Of a DNA stretch of 64,000 nt, positions 32,170-44,365 are shown in pieces. The notes under the pieces are model-generated. The model made no database searches. It saw nothing but the letters and a program-made list of their open reading frames with translations, and was not told the DNA's origin. The stretch's first letter is position 1. Every line of letters starts with the position of its first letter. Location: the NCBI RefSeq assembly GCF_027172205.1, contig NC_070602.1, forward strand, positions 52,905,520 through 52,969,519, read 5' to 3'. Source of the DNA: Podarcis raffonei (taxonomy: Eukaryota > Chordata > Lepidosauria > Squamata > Lacertidae). A program made the position numbers and the translations under genes.

Positions 32170-32311
32170 TACTGAACTGTAATGCCTCAGAACTGTGAGT
32201 GGAAAACAACTTCAAACCACAGACTAGGCCAAGAAGTATTGATCATCTCAGTGTCCATAATGAAGCCAAAGATTGCTGTATTACCTCTGGAGCTGCATAT
32301 TAATTCCTATA

Positions 32312-32538
32312 GTACTACAGGATTAAGAACTTAATTCGTTCCGGAGATCCATTCTTAACCTGAAACTGTTCTTAACCTGAAGCACCACTTTAGCTAATAG
32401 GGCCTCCCACTGCCACCGTGCGATTTCTGTTCTTATCCTAAAGCAAAGTTCTTAACCTGAGGTACTATTTATGGGTTAGTGGAGTCTGTAACCTGAAGCA
32501 TCTGTAACCTGAAGTGTCTGTAACCCGAGGTACTACTG
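32312..32538. mobile_element. Tigger/mariner-like MITE, family B, left end eroded
   Basis: Matches 7139-7380 through AACTTAATTCGTTCCGGAGA, TTCTTAACCTGAAACTGTTC, CACTTTAGCTAATAGGGCCT and the right end GAGGTACTACTG, followed by TA. The first bases of the left terminus are missing. Confidence 0.75.
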
Positions 32539-33078
32539 TATCTGTATTCAAGGTATTTTAAGAGTTGACATAAAACAGATCCCTTCAAAAAGCTTTCAAC
32601 TGAAACTGCTACTTGGAAGATGAACAGTGAGAAGGGAGAGCATAGAAAACCAAGGCATGTGGGTATAAATCTGTAATATGATTATACTAAGTGAATTTAT
32701 ACCAATATTCCCATACACAGCACCCACAATTAAGTTCAACTTCTCATCCACATTGAGCATTTAACAACAAATAATAACCTCTAAGAAACTTGTGAAATGG
32801 AGCCTCTTGTGGGTATGCTTTGTCTGAGAGGGAGAGTCAATGCCCATTTTGACATTTGAGATCAAGGACTGAATTGTATATGAAAATCCTCATTGCTCTG
32901 CTGATGCCTAACGGCACCAGTTGTGAACTGGTGGCTCTCCAGATATAAGACTCCCTACTCCTATCAGTCTCAGCCAGCAAGTCCAATTGCCAGGGGTATA
33001 TACAGGTATCAGCATGCCTTCCCAGTACAAATGTGCTAATATTCCTGATCAGATTAGCATATCAAAGTGTTTCTCCTA
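32539..33078. other. No gene seen
   Basis: Unique-looking, non-coding. Contains a weak trace of the SINE/palindromic repeat vocabulary near 32925-32970 (GTGGCTCTCCAGATATAAGA). Confidence 0.4.
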
Positions 33079-33160
33079 GGGATCATAGCTTAGTGGTAGA
33101 GCATCTTCTCTGCATGCAGAAAATCTCTGGTTCAATCCCTGGCATGAAGGCAATTTTCCC
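33079..33160 (+). repeat. tRNA-derived SINE, 5' part
   Basis: GGATCATAGCTTAGTGGTAG, TGCATGCAGAAAATCTCTGG and box B GGTTCAATCCCTGGCATG. Only the tRNA-like half remains. Confidence 0.7.
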
Positions 33161-33609
33161 CTGCTCTTCAACTAAACAGGCTCTCACAACAACTTACAGA
33201 ACAATACCAATCAAAATGACCTCTGTACTCAGGCTTATAATCTAAGAGACAAAACAAAAAAGTGGGCGGGAGAGGTGAGGAGGGAGGACAAAGCAGCAAA
33301 GGTAGGTCTCCTCTCTGAGGAAGCAGGGCATTTCAGATCTGCTATCCAGCTTCCATCTACTTTTAATTTCATTACAAGTTTGCATTCTGTTGTATACTAT
33401 TAAATATTTCTGTATATATCCCCACCCTCCATGGTAGCATTTAGAAAATGGGCACAAATATCAGCAGTAAATGAATTAGGGGAAGAAACAGGCAAACAAG
33501 TTTGATGAGTACAGTTACCGTATTTCTTTTAAACAAACATGAAGAATCTGGACAATTGTAGCCAGTTAACTGCCTGGCTTAAGGGAAGACTAAGAAAGCA
33601 TGGCACTAG
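33161..33609. other. No gene seen
   Basis: Non-coding spacer between two SINE fragments. No exon or repeat recognised. Confidence 0.45.
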
Positions 33610-33738
33610 ACGGGAACTGGCTCAGTGGCACAACTCCCACTGTCCTTGCAGAAGGCCCCACGTCCATTCCCCAGGGTCTCCAAATAGGGCTGGAGAAATC
33701 TCATGTCCAAAACCCTGGCGAGCCACTGACAGTCAGTA
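33610..33738 (+). repeat. tRNA-derived SINE, degraded
   Basis: ACTGGCTCAGTGGCACAACT, GCAGAAGGCCCCACGTCCAT, GGTCTCCAAATAGGGCTGGA and CCCTGGCGAGCCACTGACAG follow the family order, with damage in the anticodon-arm region. Its 3' end abuts the reversed tRNA-Lys SINE. Confidence 0.65.
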
Positions 33739-33879
33739 TAGAATTGTAGAGTTGGAAGGGACCACTAGGATTATCTAGTCCAACCCCCTGCAATGCAGGA
33801 ATCTTTTGCCCAGCATGGTGCTCAAACCCATGACCCTGATATTAAGAGTCTTGTGCTCTACCAACTGAGCTATATGTGC
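33739..33879 (-). repeat. tRNA-Lys-derived SINE with a CR1-type tail
   Basis: On the minus strand it opens TAGCTCAGTTGGTAGAGCAC, has the anticodon-loop region GACTCTTAATATCAGGGTCA (tRNA-Lys-CTT-like) and box B GGGTTTGAGC, then runs into CTGCATTGCAGGGGGTTGGA and CCTTCCAACTCTACAATTCT, a CR1 3' tail. This fits the tRNA-Lys/CR1-tailed SINEs described in reptiles such as tortoises. It is a SINE, not a tRNA gene. Confidence 0.75.
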
Positions 33880-36800
33880 TGCCTCAGCTAGAAAGACCAA
33901 GGCAGATTCCTACTGTTGAGGAGGGAGGATTTTTCCTCTATACTTCATCAGTAAATACCATAAAGATGTGATGAACTGTCTGCTTTGGTGTTCATGAATG
34001 CCACCCAGAGAGCAACAATCAGAACTGATACTAAAGAACTATGCTGAACAATTGATCTAACTCATAATACACAGTGCATTTATTCATCGGTTTCTTTCTT
34101 TTCTTTACAAAATAACAGGAATGATATTACTTCCCCACATACCTGCTAGAATCCTTTGTATATTAAGGCATAATGCTGCATGATAGAACTTTTGGGATTA
34201 AGATGGGCGATTGCATTCCTATCGCAGGGATGTCAAACTGCCTGCCAAGCAATGAACGGTGTTCAATAAACTGTCTAGACAGGCCATATCCAGAAAGTTT
34301 GTTGAGCTGAATGCCCAGCTCTTCCTTGTTTGTTTGCACAGATTTTAAATGGCTTCTCCCCAAAGATGCTCTTCTGTTTGTGAGTTTTTAGAAAAATATG
34401 ATCACTGGTAAAATGCAATTCCCACTAGGAAGCCCATCTGGGTAATTCTTATGTCATCTCTGATGAAAGCTACATAACCCCTCCATGCTCACACCATGGT
34501 GACTGTTTTGGTATTAGTCTCTGGGTTTAACTTGTGGCTTTTACCTGTGCTTTATCTAGAATTTTGGAATGTGCACTGCTCACAGCTTTGTGATTAAGCA
34601 GTCTATAAATCTTACTAAATAAAGGAGATTTATTTGGGGGGGCTACCTTAAAAAGTTGCTCTGCTTTTCCACTTCAAGGGTTCACGGACTTCTTAGCCTA
34701 GCAGGCTCTCTACATAATAGCTTCATTCCAAGGGAAAGTTAAGTTGCTGAAATCTCTTTCATCTTAAGGCTGTGTTAATGGGAGATGTTGTGCCTACAAA
34801 ACCACCCCCCCCCATGCAGATACTCATAAACACAGCATCTTTCAGAAGGGGACATATGACAAACTTGTTAGACCATCATTTTGAGGGAGACAACCCCCTC
34901 CCCATCTTAAACCAGCTGGCTGTGTTGCTTTTAATACCAGGACACTTCTTTAAAAATAAATAAATAAATCACATTTGCATGCATTTAAATAAGTTAGCAT
35001 TTGCCACTAAACAACAACCTTGTTTTTATTCTGAAATATTCTAATCGGAATAATGAAGCCTTTATAATATTCTCTCCCTCCCTCCTTCTCTCCCCACTGA
35101 TCTGCTCCTGACTAGATTTCCAAATGGAGTTCTTGGAAGTATAAAGCCAATGCAAATCCTTTTCCTGCAGATGCTGTTGCTGCCTACCGCTGTGTTGCTG
35201 TCTGCAGTCTGGCAGTGCAGCATCGCCTGCCCATTTCTGATGGCATCCCAGCTACATACAAACACAGCCATGGGAAGCATACAGGTAAACAGCCTCCTTA
35301 ATGCCAGCTTGTGTAGAATAGAGAGCTCCAGGAGGGGAAGTTTTATCGGCAGCCTGAGATTCTTTCTCACTGACTCTACCTTTTAACAGATTTTTTTTTT
35401 ACCTAAACCCTTAACACAAACCTGCAGAGCCACATTGCTTGAGTCATCCAAGGATGCAGTAGCTTGAATCCTACTAGAGTCACAAAATGCTTTAAGTGAA
35501 CATTGCCCTGCTGTAGGGTTACTTAAAAGCTATGGACAAAGGGGCAGTTTTGAGTCTCCAAACGGCCTCACAGTGGGATTTCCAGATCACAAGTAATGCT
35601 GGAAATATCTGAGAAGAAATGCAGATGACTTTTAAACAATTATTTCTTTTTAAAGTAACTTGGAAGTGGAGCATGCTTGCATTTAGGATGGTTAGCTTCC
35701 AAGTTACCGTGATATTTCTGCATTCAGGATGTACAGATTATGAGTGTGTACATATGTACATATTAAGAAGATAGTTTAGTTTGTCTTCTATGGTAAGAGG
35801 AACATCTGGCTCGCTTACACATTTCCTTTTCTGGCTTTTTTATAGGCTTTTGCTGTAGAATAAGCACAGTATCTAGGTGGTAAACCTAACGCATTCATAA
35901 TACAGCATAAAATACCTAGTCAACCTCTGGACAATGATACATAATAACCCATGCGTAAGCTATACATATCAGCAAGGCCTTGTAAACAGAAGACTCTTAA
36001 ACCAGCATTTGAAACAAAATACTTATGGTGCTTTTCAGAGGGTTTTTATTACGGAAACTGATGGGGAATATATCTCACTTCCTTGCTTGTCTGATTATTA
36101 ATGGATTTTTCTGCATGAACTCTAAAAAGTTTCTTGCATTTCATTTTGTTTGGATTTTTGTTAAATTTAAAAATGCTGCTCTGCTGACACGCTGTAATCC
36201 AGACTAGAAACATTTGTCCTATAACCCAGAAACTCTTGGCTTCCTATATATCTTGCTTTTGTCCTATTCTGCGGTATTTAGTGCTATTCACATCTAGGCT
36301 CTAAGTGCATTCTGTTCTGCAGCATCACCTCTTAGCTGACACTACACTCTTCATCTCTGCTAGTGCCTCTTATTCCTGGGGGATTTCTGGCACCAGCTCC
36401 CACTTTTATCTTTTCTCAGAAACTTGTGTTTTGAGGATCCCCCCCCCCCGCCTCTCAGCCCTCTCCCCAAATCCAAACAAGCAGAGTTAACGACCAGTCT
36501 CGTTCATAACAACCGATTTCTTGAGAGAGAGGCCTTTGCATGAACTTTCCCTTGGGCTATTAGAAAAATTCCAAAATATAGTTTCAGGACTCCAGGAGCA
36601 TATCTGACGAAATGAAAGGCTGACATAGTGCAGCGCTTTGCTGACAGATGGTTAGAAGTATGTGTTGAAGGGAGAACAGACATTAGTATTCTGATGCTTA
36701 AGAAACTGGGAGCAGCAGTTCTTACGGGTCTCAGCACTTTTAGAAGCACACTTCTCTGCACAGTTGCAGTAGTTTAATATGAAAGGTAGAAAAACTGCAC

Positions 36801-37359
36801 ATGCATGATTGAAAGGAGCAGAGGAAAAGAGAAATATAGGCATTTTCTTAGTTTTACTAGGATGGGAAGCAAATGAATGCCTCTTCCTAGAGTGCAGGCA
36901 TCCCTTCCCAAACCTCCTGTCTTGCATAACAAGAACTGCAGCATTGTATCGAGTTTCAAAACTTCACAACCCTTTTGGGTTCCCAGAAGAGAAAACTGCT
37001 ATCAGGCATCGGTCAATAAACTACCGTAATCTCAACATCAAGAACTCACCACTTTAATTTGTTATCAGAGTCACTCTGCAACATTACATTGCAGGATGTG
37101 TTTTTTTAAAAAATTGCATTCCAACTCTCAACTTATAATATCTATATATTAATCATTCCTTCATTTTAAAGCACTGTAGTAAATACACAGCTTTCTGTGT
37201 GTTGCTTCTTCAGAAGATAAAAAACAGTATGTACTTACATATTGTGGTGTATACAACCATGATAATTTATGAGGGGCATGTCTATAAATATTATTACGAT
37301 GCATAAAGATCAAATGCAATTATCAATCAGTCCCAGGTGCATTGTACAAATATATCAGT
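33880..37359. other. Long stretch without recognisable gene
   Basis: About 3.5 kb of AT-rich DNA downstream of C11orf96. There are C tracts at 34804-34812 and 36440-36449, and several short open frames on both strands without domains. It looks largely repeat-free, so conserved regulatory elements of C11orf96 could sit here, but sequence alone does not show them. Confidence 0.4.
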
Positions 37360-37982
37360 TTTATTTCTCTTCTGTGGAAATAATTACAGACATTCAGGTA
37401 TAAACATTTTAAGTTAATGCAGTCCAGAGTTTAAATGCAAAAATAAATATAAAGTCCAGCAGCGGATTGCATCCATAAAGCATCTCATATTTTTTTTAAC
37501 AGTTAGAAAAAGATGTGCAATTTTTTATTTCCCCTTCATTTTCTAAAAAAGGGGGGGTGGGGATGAGAGAGAGAAAAAAACTCAGTCAAGGTAGAAGCAT
37601 ACATACAAGCACTTTCTTTAAAGATTTTGACCTCACTTGCGAACTGCCCTGGGCATCTACTACATTCACACCGGATCTTTATCAGAGTTTTAAAGAAAAG
37701 GGAAAGGAAACGAGGAGGTGGCGACTCGCACGCTCTTCCCAAAGTCTCTTGTCTTGTTACAGGATTTGGATGGACTGTAGGAGGCAAAACAAGGAGGGGG
37801 CGTCCGTTTCCGGCGAGGGAAAAGCCAAACAACCAGAAACTGTCCCTTTCGGGGACTCTGCGGAGTTCCTCTCGGTTTCACTTCCTTGTGGAGCGCGGCG
37901 CCTTGGGGAGCGCGGGGCCAGAGAGGGGCGGCGGGTGTCCCGTCCTGTCCTGCCCGCTTCTCATGCCCCCGTCCCGGGTCCC
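37360..37982 (-). other. Probable 3' UTR of C11orf96
   Basis: Downstream of the stop codon the minus strand shows two candidate poly(A) signals, AATAAA at 37529-37524 and 37365-37360. Between them are AU-rich ATTTA-type motifs (plus-strand TAAAT near 37433 and 37442). AU-rich elements fit a short-lived inducible mRNA. Which signal is used cannot be told from sequence. Confidence 0.5.
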
Positions 37983-38480
<498 letters not shown>

Positions 38481-38725
38481 TTATTCTTCGCTGCCTTGAG
38501 GCGTTTCTCTCTCTCTAAGGCGAGGGAGACCCGGGCGAAAAAGGCGGGAAAGCCGCCGGAGGTGGGGCGAGAGGGTGGCTTCTGCCGCTTCGCAGCCGAA
38601 AAAGCGCGCTGGGGAGGCGGGTAAATCCTGCTGGTGGCGGCGACTGGCAGAAAGAAGCGCGCGCTCCGCTGGTGTCCCCTCGCCACGCTGCTTCCGCGCC
38701 TGGCTGGATCTCCCCGCGCTCCCCG

Positions 38726-38742
38726 CCGATATATATATACCC
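38726..38742 (-). promoter_or_regulatory. TATA box of C11orf96
   Basis: On the minus strand the sequence reads GGGTATATATATATCGG, a strong TATA element inside GC-rich DNA. It lies about 365 bp upstream of the C11orf96 ATG, so transcription probably starts near 38700, leaving a roughly 340-base 5' UTR. A TATA box inside a CpG island is typical of inducible, immediate-early-like genes. The start site itself is inferred. Confidence 0.7.
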
Positions 38743-38784
38743 CTCGCCTGCCCACACAGGAGCATGCTCAGATGACAAGCAATG

Positions 38785-38795
38785 CCATTTAAAGG
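38785..38795. promoter_or_regulatory. CArG-like (SRF-type) site upstream of the TATA box
   Basis: CCATTTAAAGG, palindromic except for its centre, about 45 bp upstream of the TATA box. It has seven A/T bases between CC and GG, one more than the canonical CArG box, so SRF binding is uncertain. A TGACGACGTCG element about 25 bp further upstream (38819-38829) resembles an imperfect CRE/ATF site. Both are inferences from sequence only. Confidence 0.35.
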
Positions 38796-39157
38796 CGCTG
38801 AGGCCGCTTCCCTTCCGCCTGACGACGTCGACGCGCGCTCCCACCGCCCCTCTCCCTCGCCGCCGTGGGGGGATTGCTCTTCCAAGGAACGGCGGAAAGC
38901 CCCGCCAGCACCCACCGCAGAAACGGCCGGGGGAGGGAGCGAGGGAACCCGGAAGGTGAGGGGGAGAGGACGAGGGACGCGCCAAAACACGTCGCCCCCG
39001 CCTGCTGGGGGAGGGGGGTTGTTGCTGGAGAAGAAGCGGCCCCTTTTTCGCAGGGGGAGGCGGCGAAGGCAGCCGGGAAAGCAGACGCGGAATAGGCGCG
39101 ATGGGATCTTCCGACTTTCTTTTTTTTAACTTTGAAGCAGCCGCAGGGGAAGCATAG

Positions 39158-39243
39158 AATCATAGAAGTCCGACTTGGATCATAGAATTGTGGAGTTGGA
39201 AGGGGTCCCAAGGGTCATCTAGTCCAACCCACTGCAATGCTAG
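39158..39243 (-). repeat. CR1-type 3' tail fragment
   Basis: ATCATAGAATTGTGGAGTTG, GAAGGGGTCCCAAGGGTCAT and CTAGTCCAACCCACTGCAAT are the reversed CR1 tail. A partial repeat of ATCATAGAA occurs just before (39157 and 39179). It lies 80 bp outside the CpG island. Confidence 0.7.
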
Positions 39244-41090
39244 GGGATTTTATTAGCAGCGTTTACGGGGGGGGAGGTTTAAGCGCGTGAGTGTGGATTT
39301 AAATCCTGCTCCCCACACGGTCCGTTTCCTTCCTCTTTGCAGCCCCAAATTCTGGCAGCTGTTACCCCACTTGCACTGGGGACGATTTTCACACACAAAC
39401 ACGACTTAAGACGGCCAAAAAGATCAGTGCAGACATACATCGTGTCGCTTGCAAAGCAACGCTTGGTTTTGTCAACCCGATTTGGAAGGAAGAGGGCTTT
39501 GGGATGGTTGGTCTGGGGCTCCGTCGCTTCAGCCCGCCTAACCCTTGCCTTGTGCTGCAAAACGGATCCCCACAAATGGCGAATGGTTGCATTTGGACGG
39601 ACTGCCGTGTATGTATGGACAACACGCGTTACTCCAAGACACGGGTTGGGATCAATAGGGCAATTCCAAAGAAGGCAAATTTCTATGGGGGGCGGGGAGT
39701 TTGGGGCCACAGCTCTCTCCCAAGATGTTTGGCTTCTGACAACGTACTTTATTGGTTTTTAGTAAGAATATTGCTAATCTGTCCTTCATCCAGGGCATAA
39801 TACAATATACTCTTATACAATATACAGATCTCATACAATTACATAAAACAGTCATGGAATTTCAGTTGTCTGCAGTGGTAAAATAGACATAGAGTTGGGA
39901 AAGACGTCTGTTTGAGATTTTGGACAGCCTCTGACAGGGGTCTGGCTCATTATAAGACAGTTTGACATGTTCATATAACATACATCACCTGTAAAAGAGA
40001 GTTGCTGCATCTTTCCATCCCACATTTGCAAATGAAGTGAGAGGGGCACATAACATGATCAAGCAAACATGTTTTCAGACTTCAGGCTATGCTTGCCTCT
40101 CAAAATCACACTGACACCTTATTTGCTATGTATTCAACCCCCCCACCCAATGTAATAAGAAAGCTACTTGACAATAACAGTAGCCGAAGAAATATTTTTT
40201 GGCTAAAGATGTAACATCAAGACGACATTTTTTAAAAATCATGTCAAAAAGATTGGATTTTTAAAAACACTATATTTGACACCCTCAATGAAAAGTTTAT
40301 CTTCTAAAACTTAAATTGTTGTTTTAATCAGCTACAAAAAACAAACAAACAACAACATAGGAAAGGATCACATATCTTGTCCACAACCTTCAAAAACTTG
40401 CTCCAGGCACCTCTCCCCTGGAAAGCTTTACCACAACCCAAAGACTGCATTAAACTGTGACTGAAGCTATTGCATCACCAGACTTAATTCCTGGCTCCTT
40501 TGTGAGCAGAGTATATGGCATCAAATTGCGGGTGGGGGTGGAGAAGGATGCTAACTTGACAGGGCTAACCTTTGGATGTCTGTGTTACATCTGCACTGAC
40601 TAACATCAGTGAGACTTGCCTGGCTTTTAAAGAGTGAGGCTGGTATGGCATATACTAAGATAGGGGCAGGGAAGCCTTGGAATGCTAGAACAAAACTAAA
40701 ATAGCATTGATTTTTCTAGATTTTTTGTGTATATACACAAGTATCTGTGTAGTTGAAAATATATTGCAATTAGCAATTAGCCTGCAGCCGGTGAGGTAGG
40801 ACATACCCTTTAACAGTGTGGGGCAGCTCCATTCTGTTGATAGGTGAGCTTGAAGTGAATTTGTTATTATGTGCATTTTCTGGTATGATTTGATTGGCCA
40901 TGACAGTGTCCCCTGTAGGGGTGGAGGACCTATTAAGATGATCTCCCCCCTTTCCAAGAGGAATAGAATCAGAATTATTCCTGAATGGTCTGGGGGAATT
41001 TTCTCACGGATAGGGTTGACACTCCTGTCAAGGCACTAGTCTCAGTGTAGAATGGCAAGATGTGCAGGGCTACCAACATCATCACTCTAG
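39244..41090. other. No gene seen
   Basis: Non-coding DNA upstream of C11orf96. Open frames at 39279-39710 (minus) and 39337-39762 (plus) overlap each other on opposite strands and lack domains. I do not call a divergent gene. Confidence 0.45.
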
Positions 41091-41214
41091 CAGGGTTTTC
41101 CAAACTTGGGTCTCCAACTGTTTTTGGACTACAATTCCCATCATCTCTGACCACTGGTCCTTCTAGCTAGGGATGATGGGAGTTGTAGTCCAACAGCTGC
41201 TGGAGATAAAAACC
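41091..41214. mobile_element. hAT-like MITE, right end lost (palindromic)
   Basis: Starts CAGGGTTTTCCAAACTTGGG, then TTTGGACTACAATTCCCATC pairs with GATGGGAGTTGTAGTCCAAC, making a near-perfect hairpin. The expected inverted copy of the left terminus is missing on the right. Left terminus style fits hAT. Confidence 0.55.
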
Positions 41215-44200
41215 ACCTCAGTCCAGCCATGAAGCTCATTTAGAAGGATATTGTGGTCAACAGGTCTCAAAAGCTGCACAGAAGTTGATACAGTATAAAA
41301 GAAAAGTAGAAGCTGTGGGCTGTAAGCTTTGTTGGCAGCTCCAGCCCCATCACCTTGGAACCCCGAGGGAATGTTCAGTGTCATGTATTTATTTATTTAA
41401 TCAATTAATCTTTAAACTCAAGTGAATCAGGCATCAGAGAACTTGAGCAAGTATGCTTGAGCTCATTTGCTCACCTTAAGCTCTGAACGTGCATGTTCAG
41501 AACAAAGGGCTCTATCCAGTCTTATGCCATCAGGTTTCTACTGGCACAATGGGATTTTAATCTCTCCTACTCTCATGGTTCCAAAAATCTGCTCCTACCC
41601 TAACTCTCTGGAGGTGATTTTGAGGGTGCAGGGGGGTGGGCTGGCAGAGACAAGAGCGGAAGAGGCAGCATGAAATAGAAGACTTGAATGTACAGGCTTC
41701 AAGTCCAAAGTTAATTTCAAGGATGCCAAAGATTGTTCCATTAAAGCAGGAACAAATGGCACCATTTTGTCCCTTCTTATGCAAAATCACAGAGTTTTGG
41801 AAGACAAAGTGAATGTTTGCTTAGAAGATACCTGGATTGAGAGCAGACAAGAAATAAGCAGGATAAGAAAAGACTTTCAGATTCAAGAAAGGGTGGCATC
41901 TACTGGAATCATTATGGCCTTGCAAAAGTAGCAACAAGGCCTTTTGGCAGCCTGTCGAGCTACAATTAACTTCTGTGGTGGTGGGTGGGAAGATATATTA
42001 GCTGCCAACAGGAGAAGAAATTAATGATTAAAGTTCTTTGCTGCAACCTCTCAGCTCCTTGGCTTTTAAAAGCATCTTAGGTTCAGGATCAATGGCAAGC
42101 TATTTTTGTTGGAAATACAGTTAAGTTAATGAAGCAATGATAGCATTGTTTTTCCCCAAAATGAAATAATTATTTATGCCTTAAATACATTTCCTCATGA
42201 ATAAATTCTGTCAATGTCCATGGGATTTAGGAATATAGATGCAGAAACTTAGGCTGCAATCCTATACATACTTAATTGGGAGTATGTTCCATTGAGCTCA
42301 ATGGGATTACTTCTGAATAGACATATACTGTATATGATTGCACTATTAATCCCTCAGATGAAAGTCCATGAGAAAAACATCTTCAGCTTTGATCTGAAAT
42401 ACAGCATACACTTTTGTTGACATGTAAGAAAATTTGCAGCTCATACACGTGAAAATAAATATTCCACAATGGTCCTTACTCTAGATTTTAATGGAAAGCC
42501 TTAATTCATTTTGGAATTCAAGATATAGGAACTGATCCGAGTAACTATTATAGGAATGCCCAATGGAATTTTTTGACCTTACCCTTTTAACTGCAGGCTT
42601 TCGCAAGGAACATCACAAACTACTTTGAAACTCCTTTCAGTTTCAGAAGACATATGCTATGCAAAGAAGGGGAACTGCTGTTCAGAGATAAGCAGCCAAA
42701 CCCCACTTTGGGTACATGGCACTAGTCAAGTGACTAGCCAGGTTTCTCAAGCAAATTCACCAGCAGAAGATGCTCATGAACATTATCCATTTCCTGTTGT
42801 TTACTTCCAGCATCTCGCAGTTTAAAGCATCTTTGAACAGAGTTTATGGGTTTTTTAAAATCACGACTAGTAGCTTTCTGAAGCTTATGAAAGTTACATC
42901 CTTTCCTTTGAAGACAAGAATGAAGCATTACTAAGCAAATGCACAGATTTACCAATGTCTGCTTTCTTAGAGCAAACCCTATTATTTAACACTGCTGAGC
43001 ATTTGTGTCATGTTGGACTGTAGCTGCTACAGAGAAAGGGCTCGACGAGAGCAATTTTCCTCTTATATAAACAGATGTTTGACCTGCCTTAGCAACAGAC
43101 TTATCAGAAAAGAATTAAATGCTCTGCACAAAGCACATTTGATTTCTAACCCATAATTAAATACTAATCATGTTCATTCTTCCCCTTCTATCCTTCCCTG
43201 TTTTCCTCCATCTGGGTTGAGCCTTACCATTGTGATAATAAATGACTTTGGATAATTCTCTGTTGAGTCAGGGTACCATCACCTGTGTGAAAATAAGAGA
43301 GATGCAATTCACCAAGCAATGGGACTACATAGTCTCTATTTATGTCAGTTTGGCCCATGTGGAAATCCCCTCCGGGTCCCTTTGCAACAGAAGCACACAG
43401 CAGTTGGGGCCAGTGGGTTTTGCCCAAGGAAGCCTACATGTTTGATGAGACAATTCAGTGAAAATATGCAATGATGCAATCTTCCAACTTGAGCTTGCAA
43501 AGTGCACTAGTGTCTATATTTGTTCCTGTGGCTTAAGTCATTGCTTTAATCTAGATCCATTCTGGTATCTGGAAATGTGACACCTGACATATAGATGACT
43601 GATATTTCATGCCATGTGGTTGCTCCAAGCAAGTATATTCCTTGCATAGAACAAATTCAATATAGCATATACATACAGACCATGCCTGGCCAGGATTGCA
43701 GGAGACAAGCATTCGCCCCTTGTCTATATCTGGTAATGTCTGAAGTGTTGCATGTTAAATAAAATTGATAACTGGTGTTAGGGTTTCTGGCTGCTTTGCA
43801 GTTTAGAGCTAAGCAAGTGTCTAGTTTGTTAGCTTAGCTATGCAGATTTTGAAGAAGTTTTTAAAAGTACGGAAAGACAGGTTCAATGAGCAAACATAAT
43901 CTCTGTGAATTCTGCACTCTCCCAAGAGTCTGCAATGGTGTTATTGGGCTGAAGAGCTATATTATCAATCTTAATTGTAAGGCTTGTTGCCTTGTGTGTT
44001 TAAGATTCTTAACAGTAAACTCCATAATTTTGTATGCAGAAGAGTTGTCAACATTTTAATGAAATGGCACTAGAGAACACATCTGCAAAGCAATTTTATT
44101 CAAACAGAGAACTTTATTTGAGGCTATTGAGAAGCAGTTAATGGTAGGTAACTAGGGATGCGTCAAATGTTCTCAATTCTTTTTGTTCGTCAGATTGAGA

Positions 44201-44221
44201 GCAATGCTTTAGCGCAACGTT
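41215..44221. other. Intergenic DNA with one small named repeat
   Basis: No exon recognised. At 42252-42350 a short squamate repeat (GGCTGCAATCCTATACATAC, GGGAGTATGTTCCATTGAGC, GGATTACTTCTGAATAGACA) is also found, diverged, at 57821-57900. The rest looks unique. Confidence 0.45.
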
Positions 44222-44300
44222 TTTTTAAAAAATATTTATTTGCTGTTTTCTACATCACACTTCCTCCAAAAGGAGCCTAGGCTGATGTACAACAAAAGAT
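44222..44300 (-). repeat. CORE-SINE/L2-type 3' tail, reversed
   Basis: AAATATTTATTTGCTGTTTT, then CTTCCTCCAAAAGGAGCCTA is the reversed form of the GGAGGAAAGGTGGGATATAAA tail of the CORE-SINE family, diverged. Confidence 0.45.
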
Positions 44301-44365
44301 AACACAAACAATGCACATCAATAGATAAACACATACAAAGTACCAAAAGTATCTCTAAAATAACA

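Noticed and set aside
33810-33879. Possible tRNA-Lys gene on the minus strand
   Set aside because: The cloverleaf is damaged and the sequence continues directly into a CR1-type tail, so it is the head of a SINE.
35150-35386. Open frame starting with a signal-peptide-like hydrophobic run
   Set aside because: Overlaps an open frame on the other strand, no splice context or family recognised; most likely chance.
39279-39762. Possible divergent gene upstream of C11orf96
   Set aside because: The two frames of about 140 codons are on opposite strands over the same bases and show no domain.
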